Source: Bacteroidota bacterium (GTDB lineage: Bacteria > Bacteroidota > Bacteroidia > JAADEI01). Taken from it: a stretch of DNA of 7,493 bases. The stretch spans positions 1-7,493 of the forward strand of contig JAJRPU010000097.1 of assembly GCA_024280615.1 (NCBI GenBank), in the 5' to 3' direction. The position numbers and the translations under genes are program-made. This document shows positions 7,064 through 7,493 of the stretch, in pieces; positions within the stretch are counted from its first letter, which is position 1; each line of letters starts with the position of its first letter. Under the pieces are notes generated by a model. It was not told the DNA's origin, made no database searches, and saw only the letters and a program-made list of their open reading frames with translations.

Positions 7064-7103
7064 ACTCAAGTTACGGAACTCAAAACGCACCTATCCCAGT
7101 ATC
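7064..7103 (+). repeat. Left terminal inverted repeat
   Basis: Begins ACTCAAGTTACGGAAC, then less conserved AAAACGCACC, ATCCCA and GTATC. It begins 27 bases after the stop codon of the helical-protein gene. Confidence 0.6.
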
Positions 7104-7113
7104 CATCAGGCTT

Positions 7114-7127
7114 CCCTGAATTCAGGG
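7114..7127. terminator. Palindrome CCCTGAATTCAGGG, possible weak terminator after the helical-protein gene
   Basis: A perfect 14-bp palindrome 78 bases past the TAA stop at 7034-7036. As RNA it gives a CCCUG/CAGGG stem with a four-base loop, followed by CTTGAATTTTATG, a poor U-run. It lies inside the inverted-repeat element, so it may belong to that element rather than to the gene. Confidence 0.3.
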
Positions 7128-7228
7128 CTTGAATTTTATGAGGACGCAAATTTTATTAACACATCTTGTTTCAACAAACCCTTGATCTTACTACTGTTCT
7201 AACAAAACACTGCATTTTTCATACAATA

Positions 7229-7257
7229 ATTTTTGCATTAAATTGTATTGCAAAAAT
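7229..7257. repeat. Stem-loop ATTTTTGCA/TGCAAAAAT inside the element
   Basis: Perfect 9-bp arms at 7229-7237 and 7249-7257 around an 11-base loop. An overlapping alternative stem ATACAAT/ATTGTAT (7221-7227 with 7242-7248) is possible. Such AT-only structure may arise by chance, but two nested options in the centre of the element are notable. Confidence 0.35.
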
Positions 7258-7329
7258 AAAACAAATTTTTTGACCAATTTTAATGCTTTTTGAAGTATGC
7301 AAACATGTAGTAATGTTAGTCTATCCCTT

Positions 7330-7373
7330 GATACTATTGGGATTGACCGCGATTCAGGTTCCGGAACTTGAGT
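7330..7373 (-). repeat. Right terminal inverted repeat
   Basis: On the minus strand it begins ACTCAAGTTCCGGAAC, then AATCGC, ATCCCA and, after three extra bases, GTATC. It includes the perfect palindrome GTTCCGGAAC at 7358-7367. Confidence 0.6.
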
Positions 7374-7493
7374 ATAAGGCTCAATCTATTAATGATTTGT
7401 TTAACAAAATCGTTCAATTCTTAATTTGCTATCACTATACTTATCATTCTTCGTTGCAAACATCACCTATAGAAAAGCTAAGTCAATTATTCA
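7374..7493. other. Right edge, no gene seen
   Basis: All six frames are interrupted by stops and no promoter box, repeat or RNA structure stands out in these 120 bases. Confidence 0.6.

Larger units (their letters stand above)
7064..7373. mobile_element. 310-bp non-coding element with about 40-bp terminal inverted repeats (MITE-like or IS remnant)
   Basis: The left end reads ACTCAAGTTACGGAAC (7064-7079). The right end reads GTTCCGGAACTTGAGT (7358-7373), whose reverse complement matches the left end at 15 of 16 positions. The match goes on inward less perfectly: both share AAnCGC, then ATCCCA and GTATC, giving repeats of about 40 bases (7064-7103) and 44 bases (7330-7373). The interior is AT-rich, has no usable ORF, and holds a palindrome and a hairpin. 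No target-site duplication is visible next to the outer ends. The structure fits a MITE or a deleted insertion sequence; a structured RNA closed by a long-range stem is an alternative. Confidence 0.55.

Noticed and set aside
7374..7493. Start of another gene at the right edge
   Set aside because: Stops occur early in every frame on both strands.

Overview
The window looks like a piece of a Bacteroidota chromosome. Three things in the sequence point there. The large hydrolase ends in a C-terminal domain of the type IX secretion (T9SS) sorting kind. The genes lack Shine-Dalgarno sequences and instead have TAnnTTTG promoter boxes with A-rich leaders. A secreted protein carries VGIGTNTP repeats, which are common in that phylum. 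No rRNA, tRNA, CRISPR array or transposase gene is visible.

Layout, left to right. (1) 1-748, minus strand: a decayed gene related to the intact gene at 5420-7036. It has an amber codon where the intact relative has Trp69, a frameshift near 358-361 and a further frame change near 187-225, and it runs off the left edge. (2) 880-1938, minus: a secreted beta-rich repeat protein with two copies of a VGIGTNTP...SQGPGNPP module. (3) 2035-4845, minus: a large secreted CocE/NonD-type (S15 clan) serine hydrolase with Ser-Asp-His candidates and a T9SS tail. (4) 4846-5419: an AT-rich divergent intergenic region holding promoter boxes, a candidate 15-codon leader ORF and a hairpin. (5) 5420-7036, plus: an intact 538-residue, mainly helical, Trp-rich protein of unknown function, paralogous to the pseudogene. 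(6) 7037-7493: gene-free; 7064-7373 is bounded by long imperfect terminal inverted repeats and looks like a non-coding mobile element (MITE or IS remnant).

The hydrolase and the repeat protein are both predicted to be exported and lie in the same orientation. The repeat protein has its own promoter box, so they need not form an operon. The two members of the unknown helical family flank the secreted genes, one intact and one dead. The best leads are this unrecognised family and its pseudogene, the inverted-repeat element, and a nearly identical 17-bp promoter/start segment shared by the repeat-protein gene and the intact helical gene.
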